The notes under the pieces are model-generated. The model worked only from the letters and a program-made list of their open reading frames with translations, was not told the DNA's origin and searched no databases. A program made the translations under genes and the position numbers. A stretch of DNA of 64,000 nucleotides from Porphyromonas gingivalis ATCC 33277. GTDB taxonomy: Bacteria > Bacteroidota > Bacteroidia > Bacteroidales > Porphyromonadaceae. The stretch is taken from positions 2,115,501-2,179,500 of the forward strand of contig NC_010729.1 in NCBI RefSeq assembly GCF_000010505.1, given 5' to 3'. Of this stretch, positions 8,234 to 17,633 are shown piece by piece. Each line of letters begins with the position of its first letter. Position 1 is the stretch's first letter.

Positions 8234-9174
8234 AATAATGAACTATTACAAGCGACTGATAACATGTCATAAATACGCTTTTTCCCTGCTTCACTCAGTC
8301 TGGATTGGAAGACTACTTCTGTATGACCAGCAATGTATTCACGTCGTTTTTCTACCTTAAAATCAGGGGAATACATCTTGAGGAGAAAGTTTAGCAATAT
8401 TTTCACTTCTTGCGCTCTGATTTCGGGAACAGCAGAAACAATCATATTGCAAATCTCTTCTTCCGTTTTCTCGGAATTGTCGTTTTCCAATGATGTGAAT
8501 AATTGAGCCAATGCAGAGCATAGAGTCTCAACCTTCTCATAAGGAAGAGGACGAGAGGTCGATGAACCGATATTGTTACTACAGTAAGTCAGACTGTAAT
8601 TGTAAAATTGAAGTGGGTCCAAATTTGTTAAAGAACCATGTTCATTCAGATAGGCAGCAATAGTATTGTTGTGCCAGACACCATAATTACTGCGTGTAAT
8701 ATCAGGACCAAACGATTCTTTGAGAAAGCTGACGTTTATGTCAGCATCCAATAATACAGATGTCCCAGCTGATGCAGTTGCACAAAATGCTACTCCCATT
8801 GCAGGATGGATGGTAGAACCAACACAAACTCCAATTGCATCAGCAGATACAACTGCAACAGCCTTAGCGATTTTCTTGAAGAAACTCCAGAAACTTCTAT
8901 TGTTCATCAATTGCCCTTCAACAGAAAAAGTTTGTTGACCTGCAGAGTATGTACTCCGCCCATCACTATCCAAAGAGCTATTATAAGTTTCTAAATCTAA
9001 AACAAGTTCAGCTAAGGCAACGCTGTCTTCGATTGAACGTGCTTGAGGCAAGTCCGTTTTGATTGTCTCATTTTCCATTACTCGTACTTCTTCGATTTCT
9101 TGTTTGGAACATGAAACCAAAGAAAAGATCGCAGCTATGCACAAGCTTGCACCTACGACAAAAGATTTTTTCAT
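8212..9174 (-). CDS. Lipoprotein of unknown function with a hydrophobic central segment
   Basis: A 320-residue protein. The lipobox is clear: hydrophobic stretch VVGASLCIAAIFSLVSC, with Cys at residue 22 as the predicted lipidation site. I start at the ATG at 9174 because it puts the signal peptide at the N-terminus; 43 upstream codons are also open. At about residues 100-140 there is a Gly/Ala-rich hydrophobic stretch (AVAVVSADAIGVCVGSTI) resembling a membrane or amphipathic hairpin. The rest is helical and charged. No family recognised. It is the first gene of a two-gene unit with the barrel-like protein at 7565-8233. Confidence 0.65.
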   Translation of the reverse strand: MKKSFVVGASLCIAAIFSLVSCSKQEIEEVRVMENETIKTDLPQARSIEDSVALAELVLDLETYNSSLDSDGRSTYSAGQQTFSVEGQLMNNRSFWSFFKKIAKAVAVVSADAIGVCVGSTIHPAMGVAFCATASAGTSVLLDADINVSFLKESFGPDITRSNYGVWHNNTIAAYLNEHGSLTNLDPLQFYNYSLTYCSNNIGSSTSRPLPYEKVETLCSALAQLFTSLENDNSEKTEEEICNMIVSAVPEIRAQEVKILLNFLLKMYSPDFKVEKRREYIAGHTEVVFQSRLSEAGKKRIYDMLSVACNSSLLWKQSEK

Positions 9175-9515
9175 CTTACTATATTTTGGGATTATATTTC
9201 TACACCTCCTTATCCGGAATTTGGAAATGCGGGGCAAAAGTAGAAAAATTTTATTTCCATCAAAAAAAATCTTCAAATTTTTTTCACTTTGCGCATTCTG
9301 CATATAAATGCTGCTACGTCGGCAGATTATTCTGGTTAAAAAGTTATAGATGCAGCTCTTGGTTATAGTGTCCTAAGATCGCTATGCAACCTGTAAGAAA
9401 CGATTGTAGGCTGTTTCTTGCTTCCTGCACGAATGCAGGAGAGCAGAAACGCCCGTTGCTGCTCCCGTCAATACACTAATTATTATCGACTTAACCCCTT
9501 AATTCAAAAACTAAA

Positions 9516-10568
9516 ATGACTGCAGAAATTTTCTCGTTTTCCCGGCTCCAAAATTTGGAGCACTACCGTTTTGCCAAGAATGTGCTGACGCTCTGTCGCA
9601 CGGCAAATATCGCTAAACTGAATCCCAAACTGCCCGAGCTGGAAAAGGCTATCGAAATGGAGGATTTGGCTCTGAATCCGCCCGTCGCGAACGAGCTGAC
9701 GCCTCAGGTCATAGCCCTCGACGAGGAACGCGACAGAGCCTATCAGGCGCTGATGTCGCGCGTGCGTTCGTATGCTTTCGACGAGGACAGCCAGCTGCGC
9801 AACGCGGCAGCCAGAATCGAAGACGTGGCCGCTCGCTACGGCAACGTGATCCGAATGAACTATGACAAGGAGACGGCCGCGATAGAGAATTTCCTCACCG
9901 ATCTCAAGGGCGAGAACATTCGCCCCCTCGTAACGAAACTCGGCGTGACGGCACTCGTTGACAGACTGGAAAAGAACAATAAGGCCTTCGCCGACTTCTT
10001 CCTCCGCCGTCTGAGCACCGACCAACGAGGCAAATATGACGTGAAGGCACTCCGTGCCGAGACCGACCGCACATTGGTAGCCGTGGTGCGCCGCATGGAC
10101 TCCATCGACGACATGGAGCCGAGCCCGGAGATCCGTGCGCTCATCGAGCTCTACAACCGACTCGTGGCCAATCGCCGCGCTCTCTTGGCTCGTCGCGCCA
10201 GCTACGGAGAAGCAGCCGTGGAGAAGCGTCGTGCCGAGATCGCCGAGATGCTCCGCCCCCTGCTCGCCCGGATCGTGGAGGAGAAGAAGACGGCCGTCTT
10301 TGCCGGTCGCACCCTCGGCACGGGCAAGAACCGCCACTATCTCATCACATTCGTAGCCGAGAACGGCGACGAGGAGGATCGCTGGTACCGCATCAACGGG
10401 GAGCAACTCGTCTATGTGCCCGAAGACGAACTCCCCAAGCCGAAGAAAAAGAAGAAACCCGCAAGCAGCACGGACACTCCATCCGAGCCGCCCGTCCTGC
10501 CGGATCCATCGCAAGGAGGCAGCAGTAGCGGCGGTGGCGAGCAAGGCTCTACCGGCGGCGGACTCTGA
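9516..10568 (+). CDS. DUF6261-like hypothetical protein, copy 2
   Basis: A 350-residue near-copy of the protein at 6369-7421. The N-terminus differs (TAEIFSFSR against TVENLRLQR); after that the two are identical as far as I can compare, including the Lys-rich and Gly-rich tail. The identity continues through the 3' terminator apart from a few bases just after the stop. The upstream region shares short blocks with copy 1 (for example AAACGATTGTAGGCTGTTTC) but has no 41-bp tandem array. Function unknown. Confidence 0.75.
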   Translation: MTAEIFSFSRLQNLEHYRFAKNVLTLCRTANIAKLNPKLPELEKAIEMEDLALNPPVANELTPQVIALDEERDRAYQALMSRVRSYAFDEDSQLRNAAARIEDVAARYGNVIRMNYDKETAAIENFLTDLKGENIRPLVTKLGVTALVDRLEKNNKAFADFFLRRLSTDQRGKYDVKALRAETDRTLVAVVRRMDSIDDMEPSPEIRALIELYNRLVANRRALLARRASYGEAAVEKRRAEIAEMLRPLLARIVEEKKTAVFAGRTLGTGKNRHYLITFVAENGDEEDRWYRINGEQLVYVPEDELPKPKKKKKPASSTDTPSEPPVLPDPSQGGSSSGGGEQGSTGGGL

Positions 10569-10630
10569 TCCGCACTCCCCCGTGCCGTCCTGTCGGCCGC
10601 AGCAGCACAGGCAACCGAGTATAAAAGACA

Positions 10631-10670
10631 AAGGGGCTGTGACCAAATTCATTTTTGGCACAGCCCCTTT
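10631..10670 (+). terminator. Terminator after DUF6261-like copy 2
   Basis: The same AAGGGGCTGTG / CACAGCCCCTT hairpin as after copy 1, part of the duplicated unit. Confidence 0.65.
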
Positions 10671-10690
10671 CAGGTGCATAAGAATCTATA

Positions 10691-10850
10691 TTACGGGAGA
10701 ACAATCCCTGTAAGAGCAGTCACGATGCCGTTTTCCTCATATACAGTAATCCGGAAGACGTCTTCCAGCAGATCGGGATGTCTCAGAACCCATGCTCCTT
10801 TTATGGGCTGGGGTTTTGGTTTGGCTCTGTAAATTTTTCCAAGGGATCTA
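10691..10850 (-). pseudogene. Possible gene remnant
   Basis: The reverse strand keeps an open frame of about 50 codons ending in a TAA at 10691 (KPQPIKGAWVLRHPDLLEDV then FRITVYEENGIVTALTGIV). It has protein-like composition but no start codon, and a stop lies just upstream. It may be the C-terminal end of a lost gene. No family recognised, low certainty. Confidence 0.3.
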
Positions 10851-10934
10851 GTTTTTAGCTCTCAATGGGCCAGATCCCCCCTCAAGTGCAATTCGAGAGA
10901 GGATAAAAGGGATAATCCGTGAACGCTCTGCGGT

Positions 10935-12941
10935 CTATCGGTAGCGTACGGTCATGAACAGGTGTGTACGTGCCTGTCCGCGGATCAGTTCGCCGGCGGA
11001 TCCGATCGTGTCGGTATCGCGCCGTAGGAGGTGGTCGATGCGGCTTTCGACCTCCACATGGGGCAGGGGGGCAATACGCACGAAGACGCCCAGACGGACT
11101 CCTCTGCCATAGAAAAAAGCTGACGAATAGTGGTGACGCGGATTGTACACTGCTTCATAGAGCCGGTCGGCAAAGGAATCCGTATCGAATGCCACGGCAT
11201 CCATACTGCATACACGGAGCAATTTCCCTCCGCTATAATCGGCACGCAAGGCAAAGCTCTTGCCTCCCGTCGGAGCCTGCCATGCCTGCAACTCCCCATC
11301 GAAGCTACTGCTCCGACTCCACTGCAACGAAGCCATCAGCCGCCACCGCTCGTCGAACATGTATCGCCCTCTCAGCCTGACGGCAAGGCTGCGCCGATAG
11401 CGTTTGTCGGCGGTGCCTCGGATCCGGCAGCTCCATGAAAGGGCAGACAGGCTCTTCTCGCCTTCAAGCATCCAGTACAAGGCTTCCGTTTTCTCTTTCC
11501 GACCGAAGCGTGGGACGAAACTGCCGTAGTAGTCCGCAAAGGCTCTGACCGTCCGGTCCGAAGGCAGCTCCCAAGCGGCTCTCCCCATCACGCCCCACTC
11601 ATTGCCCGGGCGGCTGTAACGGGCAAAAGCTCCCCGGTAATACGACCAAAAGTCGGCAGGGATATACCGGCCGACGAGCATATAGCTGCCACCGACGGGG
11701 TGCGTATAGCGCAACCCATTGATCGTTCCCACGGCACCGTTGGCGGCTCCGGCAAATTCGCCGAACAGCTCGGCTTCGCCCTGACCGAAGAGATAGGAGT
11801 AGTCGGCTGAGACAAGGGAGAAACGCTCCAGATCGGTCAGAGAGGCAATGCCCTGGGTGCCGACCGCTCGCAACAGGCGCAATCCGCCCCAGTGCAGATG
11901 CAGGAGATTGAAAGTCAGACGGAGTCGATCGTCCGTATAGCTGACGGAAGTGCCTGCGGTGGTCATCGTGGCAGCGTTTCGCCGCGCGATCTCGGCATCC
12001 GTACGATGCAGCCCGGTGTGGTAAATGGCTTTGATGGCACCGTCTTCGGTGACGGTGGCGTCGATCCCCTTGCGCGAATAAAATGCCGTCAGGGCCCATC
12101 GTCCTTGTGCAAGAGCGGTAGCAGCCCCGCGCATGAAGTTATCCTCGGCATAGGTAAACGCACGTCGCAGCGTGGTTCCGCCACGAGGATAGGCGTAGGC
12201 CATTCCCATGAAAGAGGCCTGATTGATGAGCAGGCCGTATCCCATCCCTATTCGATAGTCTCCGAGTGCCACGGCTCGCACAGCCCCCTTCCCCTGCATG
12301 AAGAAATGGGCGGAATAGCTGTCGAAGCCCTTTCGCCGCTTGTCGAAGGCCGGTTCTCCCCGGTATTTGGACGCAGTAAGGCCTAAGGAAAAACGATTGC
12401 CCATAGCGTAGCTCCAGCGCAAACCGCCACCCCACGGATCGCCCCGATACGGATGCCGGCTATCCGGACGGTAGCCCTCCTGCCGCTGGAGGATGGCATC
12501 GGTATGCACCGATACATCGTGACGGGCATAAGACAGGATCTCGCGAAAAGAGTCGGCAGCCGACTCGCTCCGCTTCTGCACCGTCAGCATGGGCCACAAG
12601 AGCAGACAGGTGCGTCTGTCCCAGCCGGCAATCTCATTCAGCACCCAAATGCTGTCGAACCCCTCGGGATGAGCATGTCGGTAGAGCAGGAAACGGCGGA
12701 TCTGAAACTCATTGAGAAAGGGGAATTGCTCCAAGTCCTCCCGGGTAAGGGTATTGATATCCAGCGGATGCTGCTTCTGCACCATCCACCGTTCCAGAAA
12801 TTCGGCTCCCTCATCCTCCCCGATTGCACCTGATTCTATCTGCTCTGCTATGTATTCATCCCATTCGGGCACCACCGTCTGCCCACCGAGAGGCAAAGAG
12901 AGGAGGATAATAGCACAAACGACTGCCGGTAGAAGCCTCAT
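10935..12941 (-). CDS. Exported helix-hairpin-helix protein with predicted outer-membrane barrel
   Basis: A 668-residue protein. The signal peptide is at residues 1-20 (LLPAVVCAIILLSLPLGGQ). Residues 55-120 hold two ComEA-like helix-hairpin-helix motifs (PLDINTLTREDLEQFPFLN and FDSIWVLNEIAGWDRRTC). The rest, about 150-668, is rich in aromatic, alternating strands such as RFSLGLTASKYRGEPAF and ends in HLFMTVRYR, as in outer-membrane beta-barrels. In other proteins HhH motifs bind DNA or serve as small scaffolds; combined with a barrel, a role in DNA uptake or export is conceivable but unproven. It starts on an ATG that overlaps the stop of the small ORF upstream (ATGA). Confidence 0.75.
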   Translation of the reverse strand: MRLLPAVVCAIILLSLPLGGQTVVPEWDEYIAEQIESGAIGEDEGAEFLERWMVQKQHPLDINTLTREDLEQFPFLNEFQIRRFLLYRHAHPEGFDSIWVLNEIAGWDRRTCLLLWPMLTVQKRSESAADSFREILSYARHDVSVHTDAILQRQEGYRPDSRHPYRGDPWGGGLRWSYAMGNRFSLGLTASKYRGEPAFDKRRKGFDSYSAHFFMQGKGAVRAVALGDYRIGMGYGLLINQASFMGMAYAYPRGGTTLRRAFTYAEDNFMRGAATALAQGRWALTAFYSRKGIDATVTEDGAIKAIYHTGLHRTDAEIARRNAATMTTAGTSVSYTDDRLRLTFNLLHLHWGGLRLLRAVGTQGIASLTDLERFSLVSADYSYLFGQGEAELFGEFAGAANGAVGTINGLRYTHPVGGSYMLVGRYIPADFWSYYRGAFARYSRPGNEWGVMGRAAWELPSDRTVRAFADYYGSFVPRFGRKEKTEALYWMLEGEKSLSALSWSCRIRGTADKRYRRSLAVRLRGRYMFDERWRLMASLQWSRSSSFDGELQAWQAPTGGKSFALRADYSGGKLLRVCSMDAVAFDTDSFADRLYEAVYNPRHHYSSAFFYGRGVRLGVFVRIAPLPHVEVESRIDHLLRRDTDTIGSAGELIRGQARTHLFMTVRYR

Positions 12942-13057
12942 ATCAACGAAAAGACAAAATCATTCGCTTTCGCATCGGACTGATCGAAAGCGAATCGCTC
13001 CTCGGCCCGAAGAGCCAAAACGGCAGTAAGAAATAAGAAAACAAGGGTTCGTTTCAT
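12938..13057 (-). CDS. 39-residue ORF coupled to the helix-hairpin-helix protein
   Basis: A short frame (MKRTLVFLFLTAVLALRAEE then RFAFDQSDAKANDF and VFSLI) that begins like a signal peptide. Its stop overlaps the start of the next gene in an ATGA arrangement, typical of translational coupling. It could be a leader peptide, a tiny secreted peptide, or the truncated front end of a formerly longer gene. I cannot tell which. Confidence 0.35.
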   Translation of the reverse strand: MKRTLVFLFLTAVLALRAEERFAFDQSDAKANDFVFSLI

Positions 13058-13550
13058 AAGATCATTTGTGTGATTTTTCATTCAAAACGGGACAAAAATA
13101 CGGAGAAACAGGCACTTTTTCCGCCAAATCCCTCGGCCAATCGGGCGATTTTCCCTCTCTTCCATTTTTCGCCGGAGGTTTCATGTTTATACTGCTTCCG
13201 TTGATCGATAACTTTTTTGGGGCGAATCCTTTCTGAGAAAAAGAAAGCCTGAATTGATATAGTCTGTATCTATGAAGCCATAAAAACATTCGATGATTTT
13301 TTCTTTGCCATGAAAAAAGCTGCACATATTTTTGCGACCGGAATAAACCAAACGGCATTAAATCACTCTTTCATAAAACGCCCCCCAACGGATGACAACT
13401 ATTGGTAGGCAGGTGAGTGCACTCAAATAACGATATAATTTCCTCAGACCGTATATTTTTGGATATATAGGGCGGCAATTCTCTACAATTGTCGCCCATA
13501 ATATTTTTATACGAGCCTGTCCCCTCCCCCGAAAACGACCGAACTTTCCT
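13058..13550. other. Intergenic stretch without a convincing gene
   Basis: Low-GC, stop-rich sequence upstream of the 39-residue ORF. It presumably contains the promoter for the helix-hairpin-helix gene. Frames here lack protein-like composition. Nothing else recognised. Confidence 0.4.
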
Positions 13551-13716
13551 TTGCGGACAAATCCGCCTCTCCGAAGTTCACAGACCGGAAATGCTCGGAT
13601 TGCGGAGCGTGTTTTCGGGAAAAGCGGCGCGAGAATTTTTTCGCTGTGGCGCGAGAATTTTTCACTTCCCGAACCAAAACGAAAAAGTTCCCGCGCCACG
13701 TTTTTCAGAGCATGGA
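13551..13716. repeat. Dispersed 166-bp non-coding repeat, copy 1
   Basis: This stretch is almost identical to 44357-44522; I see three differences. A partial reverse-orientation relative is at 29780-29840, and a more diverged one near 57690-57775. Inside it, 13646-13699 forms an imperfect hairpin (GTGGCGCGAGAATTTTTC with GAAAAAGTTCCCGCGCCAC) around the conserved CTTCCCGAACCAAAAC. It carries no credible protein. Confidence 0.75.
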
Positions 13717-13868
13717 TAGTCTTCTCCAAAGAGTCCGTTATCCACTTTTATAAGACCGCTACACAACTCGCTTGCTTGTGCGTTTGGCATCCTCGTAGAT
13801 GTGTGAATACGAAGGATGTTTTGAGTTGTTTGCTGTTGTTTTTCTATCGGTTGGACTCTCCCTTTACT

Positions 13869-13900
13869 CCCCATTCGGAGGTTTAAGCCTCCGAATGGGG
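13869..13900. terminator. Strong hairpin, terminator or IS end
   Basis: A perfect 13-bp inverted repeat (CCCCATTCGGAGG / CCTCCGAATGGGG) with loop TTTAAG is followed by AGATTTTTCG. It may terminate transcription or belong to the IS remnant next to it. Confidence 0.6.
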
Positions 13901-13911
13901 AGATTTTTCGT

Positions 13912-14019
13912 CTATTTCATGCCATAGAGCACAAGAAGCCCGGGCATGCGCTTAAGATTGTAGGCCATCGCTTCCAGAACACTCTGTGTATGCGTTCGTT
14001 CTAACCCTCGGTAATCAGT
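13912..14019 (-). pseudogene. C-terminal fragment of an IS5-family transposase
   Basis: The reverse strand reads DYRGLERTHTQSVLEAMAYN then LKRMPGLLVLYGMK and a stop. This corresponds to the C-terminal end of the IS1126-type transposase (YRGLAKTHTQNILESIAFNL) but is clearly a different element. The fragment begins exactly where the first remaining CRISPR repeat starts (14020), so an IS or a deletion has removed the distal side of the array. Confidence 0.65.
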
Positions 14020-14151
14020 GTCTTAATAGCCTTACGGACTGTGTATGTATAGTGAGAGAAGTTTTAAGATCTCTTTCAGAAAAAAATCTGAGTCTTAATA
14101 GCCTTACGGACTGTGTATGTATAGTGAGTTCTTTAAAACAATATTAATAAC
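14020..14151 (-). CRISPR. Distal remnant of the type III-B CRISPR array (two repeats, one full spacer, part of a second)
   Basis: Identical 37-bp repeats at 14020-14056 and 14092-14128 (plus strand begins GTCTTAATAGCC and ends GTATAGTGAG) flank a 35-nt spacer at 14057-14091. After the second repeat, 23 nt of the next spacer (14129-14151) are present before the IS982-family element begins at 14152. The missing 13 nt of that spacer are at 31007-31019, directly before a third identical repeat. The likely crRNA strand is minus: the repeat's reverse complement ends ATTAAGAC, similar to the usual 5' handle of type III crRNAs. Confidence 0.88.
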
Positions 14152-15221
14152 ACGTCAGTTCGACGTAAGAAAAAGCCAATGAATTTGTTTTCTGATTAGT
14201 GGTAAACGCCCAAAGAACGTGGGCATTATGCTTGAAAAAGTAGCGAATTATTTGTATCTTAGCTGTTGACAATCAATAAGATACGAACAAACAAAACGCT
14301 ACTTTATGAAGACAAATATAGTTGATGTTTTTTGCATCATAGATGATTTCTCCAAGCTTTTTGATGAAGCAATCAAGAAAAGGACCCTCGAAGAGGCAGA
14401 CAAAAAACGCAGGAATAGAAAGTTTAAGATGTCGGACAGTGAGGTCATGACCATCCTGATCCTGTTTCATCTGTCAAGATACCGAGATTTGAAAGCTTTT
14501 TATCTTCAATACATCACCCATTCTTGTCGATCCGAGTTTCCACATCTTGTCTCTTATAATCGCTTTGTGGAGCTGCAAAGCAGGGTGGGTTTCAAGCTGA
14601 TAGCATTTCTCAATATGTGTTGTTTGGGTCAATGTACAGGCATCTCTTTCATCGATTCCACCCCACTGAAGGCTTGTCATATCAAACGAGCTCATGGGCA
14701 TAGGACAATGAGGGGATGGGCTCAAAAAGGCAAAAGCACCATGGGTTGGTTTTATGGATTCAAGCTACATATTGTTATCAACGACAGGGGTGAAATCATC
14801 AACTATCAAATCACACCGGGCAATTGTGATGACAGAGAACCTCTGAAAGACGGAACATTCACCAAGAATCTTTTTGGCAAACTCATTGCCGATAGAGGCT
14901 ACATTTCCCAAAACCTTTTTGACCGGCTCTTTGTCGATGACATCCACATGATAACCAAAATCAAAAAGAACATGAAGAACTCCCTGATGCATCTATATGA
15001 CAAAGTTTTATTGAGAAAGAGAGCCCTGATCGAAACGGTCAATGATATGCTCAAAAATGTCTGTCAGATAGAGCACACGAGACATCGCAGTGTCAACAAT
15101 TTTGTCACCAACCTGATCTCCGGTATCATCGCTTACAACATCCTGCCTAAAAAGCCTGAACTCAATATTGAAATCATCAGAAACCCTAACTTTCCTATTT
15201 CCGCTTAGATCGAACTGACGT
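14152..15221 (+). mobile_element. IS982-family insertion sequence, copy 1
   Basis: A 1070-bp element with terminal repeats ACGTCAGTTCGA / TCGAACTGACGT. Copies 2 and 3 have exactly the same length. The 7 bp to its left (TAATAAC, 14145-14151) do not match its right flank (TAAGTTA) but do match the right flank of copy 3 (31000-31006). So the two outer ends of copies 1 and 3 descend from one insertion event. Confidence 0.92.
14306..15208 (+). CDS. IS982-family transposase, copy 1
   Basis: A 300-residue intact DDE transposase. The catalytic residues are visible as Asp in SFIDSTPLKAC, Asp in LIADRGYIS and Glu in RALIETVND. Full length for IS982 enzymes. It differs from copy 2 at a few N-terminal positions (KKRTLEEADKK against KKKTLEEEDKK). 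Confidence 0.92.
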   Translation: MKTNIVDVFCIIDDFSKLFDEAIKKRTLEEADKKRRNRKFKMSDSEVMTILILFHLSRYRDLKAFYLQYITHSCRSEFPHLVSYNRFVELQSRVGFKLIAFLNMCCLGQCTGISFIDSTPLKACHIKRAHGHRTMRGWAQKGKSTMGWFYGFKLHIVINDRGEIINYQITPGNCDDREPLKDGTFTKNLFGKLIADRGYISQNLFDRLFVDDIHMITKIKKNMKNSLMHLYDKVLLRKRALIETVNDMLKNVCQIEHTRHRSVNNFVTNLISGIIAYNILPKKPELNIEIIRNPNFPISA

Positions 15222-16131
15222 TAAGTTAAGCGATATTCTAGTTATAGCACTGGCGAGTTATCTGTGTGGAGGCGAGGATTATGAGTCCATGCATGAACTT
15301 TGCTTAGAGCGAGGAGCATCTCTTCGCCCACCGGTTGAGTTGCCGAATGGTTGTCCGAGCGTAGACACTTTCGAAAGAGTGCTCCAACGTATTGAGCCTC
15401 AGTCTCTCTATGCTTGTCTTCAAGTTTATGGGAAAGAGCTGATTAGCGACTTGGAAGGTAAACATATCGCCATTGACGGCAAACGTCTGAAAGGCTCGAA
15501 GAAGAAAACCGGCAGTACGCATATTCTCTCAGCTTGGGTTGATGAAGTAGGTTTAAGCCTTGCTCAAGAGAGTGTTGCCGAGAAACGCAATGAGTTACAA
15601 GCCATTCCGGAAGTTTTGGATAGCCTTGATTTGTCAGGAGCAGTCATCAGCATAGACGCTATGGGGACTCAAACCAACATTGCCGAGCAGATCATCCAAT
15701 CAGAAGCCGACTACATTCTAAGCCTCAAAGGCAATCAAAAACACTTGTATGAGGATGTTCGGGATTGCTTTACAGGACAATATCAGGTGTCATCGTTATG
15801 AGACCCTGGAGAAAGATCATGGTCGTATTGAGAAGCGGACTTATACCACATTACCGGCTTCAGAGGTCTTTGACGAGGGGGAATATAGTCAATGGCAGGG
15901 CTTGAGAAGTTTAATTCAAGTGGAGCGTGAGATCAGTAATTCAGAGGGAGAGACTCGCATAGATAGGGCAGTATTATATCAGCAGTTTACCACCCGAAGA
16001 TTGTCAGTTAATCGGGCAATATATTCGAGGGCATTGGGGAATTGAGAATCGACTCCATTGGCATTTGGATGTAACCTTTAGGGAGGATACTTGTCGAGCT
16101 CGTAAGGATTATTCAGCCATCAATCTAAACA

Positions 16132-17201
16132 ACGTCAGTTCGATCTAAGCGGAAATAGGAAAGTTAGGGTTTCTGATGATTTCAATATTGAGTTCAGGCT
16201 TTTTAGGCAGGATGTTGTAAGCGATGATACCGGAGATCAGGTTGGTGACAAAATTGTTGACACTGCGATGTCTCGTGTGCTCTATCTGACAGACATTTTT
16301 GAGCATATCATTGACCGTTTCGATCAAGGCTCTCTTTCTCAATAAAACTTTGTCATATAGATGCATCAGGGAGTTCTTCATGTTCTTTTTGATTTTGGTT
16401 ATCATGTGGATGTCATCGACAAAGAGCCGGTCAAAAAGGTTTTGGGAAATGTAGCCTCTATCGGCAATGAGTTTGCCAAAAAGATTCTTGGTGAATGTTC
16501 CGTCTTTCAGAGGTTCTCTGTCATCACAATTGCCCGGTGTGATTTGATAGTTGATGATTTCACCCCTGTCGTTGATAACAATATGTAGCTTGAATCCATA
16601 AAACCAACCCATGGTGCTTTTGCCTTTTTGAGCCCATCCCCTCATTGTCCTATGCCCATGAGCTCGTTTGATATGACAAGCCTTCAGTGGGGTGGAATCG
16701 ATGAAAGAGATGCCTGTACATTGACCCAAACAACACATATTGAGAAATGCTATCAGCTTGAAACCTACCCTGCTTTGCAGCTCCACAAAGCGATTATAAG
16801 AGACAAGATGTGGGAACTCGGATCGACAAGAATGGGTGATGTATTGAAGATAAAAAGCTTTCAAATCTCGGTATCTTGACAGATGAAACAGGATCAGGAT
16901 GGTCATGACCTCACTGTCCGACATCTTAAACTTTCTATTCCTGCGTTTTTTGTCTTCCTCTTCGAGGGTCTTTTTCTTGATTGCTTCATCAAAAAGCTTG
17001 GAGAAATCATCTATGATGCAAAAAACATCAACTATATTTGTCTTCATAAAGTAGCGTTTTGTTTGTTCGTATCTTATTGATTGTCAACAGCTAAGATACA
17101 AATAATTCGCTACTTTTTCAAGCATAATGCCCACGTTCTTTGGGCGTTTAACCCTAATCAGAAAACAAATTCATTGGCTTTTTCTTACGTCGAACTGACG
17201 T
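16132..17201 (-). mobile_element. IS982-family insertion sequence, copy 2
   Basis: A complete 1070-bp copy in inverse orientation to copies 1 and 3. It is flanked by a direct repeat TAAACA (16126-16131 and 17202-17207), so this copy is a simple insertion into the ISAs1-family pseudogene. Confidence 0.92.
16145..17047 (-). CDS. IS982-family transposase, copy 2
   Basis: An intact 300-residue transposase with the same DDE residues as copy 1 (FIDSTP, LIADRGY, ALIETVND). The only differences seen are in the KKKTLEEEDKK region. Confidence 0.92.
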   Translation of the reverse strand: MKTNIVDVFCIIDDFSKLFDEAIKKKTLEEEDKKRRNRKFKMSDSEVMTILILFHLSRYRDLKAFYLQYITHSCRSEFPHLVSYNRFVELQSRVGFKLIAFLNMCCLGQCTGISFIDSTPLKACHIKRAHGHRTMRGWAQKGKSTMGWFYGFKLHIVINDRGEIINYQITPGNCDDREPLKDGTFTKNLFGKLIADRGYISQNLFDRLFVDDIHMITKIKKNMKNSLMHLYDKVLLRKRALIETVNDMLKNVCQIEHTRHRSVNNFVTNLISGIIAYNILPKKPELNIEIIRNPNFPISA

Positions 17202-17410
17202 TAAACACGTTGAGAAAGTTTGCTTTAGCCATTGTATCCGGGCATAAAGACAAACTATCCTTACGGAAGAGGTTATTCAAAGCAGCTCTGAATATAGACT
17301 ACCTCAAAAAGTTGCTAAAGATTTGATGCGGTTGCCCTGATTAGTTTGCGAAAACCTTTGATAAATCTGCAAGTTTTCTTATCTTTATAGCAAGAAACTT
17401 GCAGATTTTC

Positions 17411-17560
17411 ATGATTAAAAAGCCCCATCATACCCCTTCATTATTCAGCAGTCTATCAGATATGCTGAACCAATTGCACCCACTCTACAAATTGGCCATC
17501 GCATTGGAGAAAAGGGGATAGAACTCATTTTTCAGGAAAGCTTGAAAGGGGAGCTGGACA
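17411..17560 (+). pseudogene. N-terminal fragment of an IS5/IS1182-like transposase
   Basis: A short frame reads MIKKPHHTPSLFSSLSDMLN then QLHPLYKLAIALEKRG, where a stop follows. LSDMLNQ-HPLY is the N-terminal signature I associate with P. gingivalis IS5-type transposases. No catalytic part remains. Confidence 0.5.
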
Positions 17561-17633
17561 ATTACAAACGAACGAACTCCGTCGGTTTTGTGCAAAACGT
17601 TCGGAGTTCTATTCTGGAATACTTTTTTTTGAC

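Larger units (their letters stand above)
15222..17326 (+). pseudogene. Degenerate ISAs1-family (H-repeat) transposase, interrupted by IS982 copy 2
   Basis: Pieces of one transposase lie at 15222-16131 and 17208-17326. The N-terminal 25 or so residues are cut off by IS982 copy 1; the frame opens at DILVIALASYLCGGEDYES. It then reads HIAIDGKRLKGSKKK and ISIDAMGTQTNIAEQII, breaks by frameshift near 15775 and again near 15985, and continues as GHWGIENRLHWHLDVTFRED. Copy 2 of the IS982 element then interrupts it, and the C-terminus (KFALAIVSGHKDKLSLRKR) follows. Removing copy 2 and one 6-bp duplication rejoins the frame (INLN-TLRKF). Not functional. Confidence 0.82.

Noticed and set aside
11599-12386. 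Several overlapping frames within the helix-hairpin-helix gene
   Set aside because: They are alternative-frame readings of a GC-rich gene with a clear signal peptide, domains and barrel.
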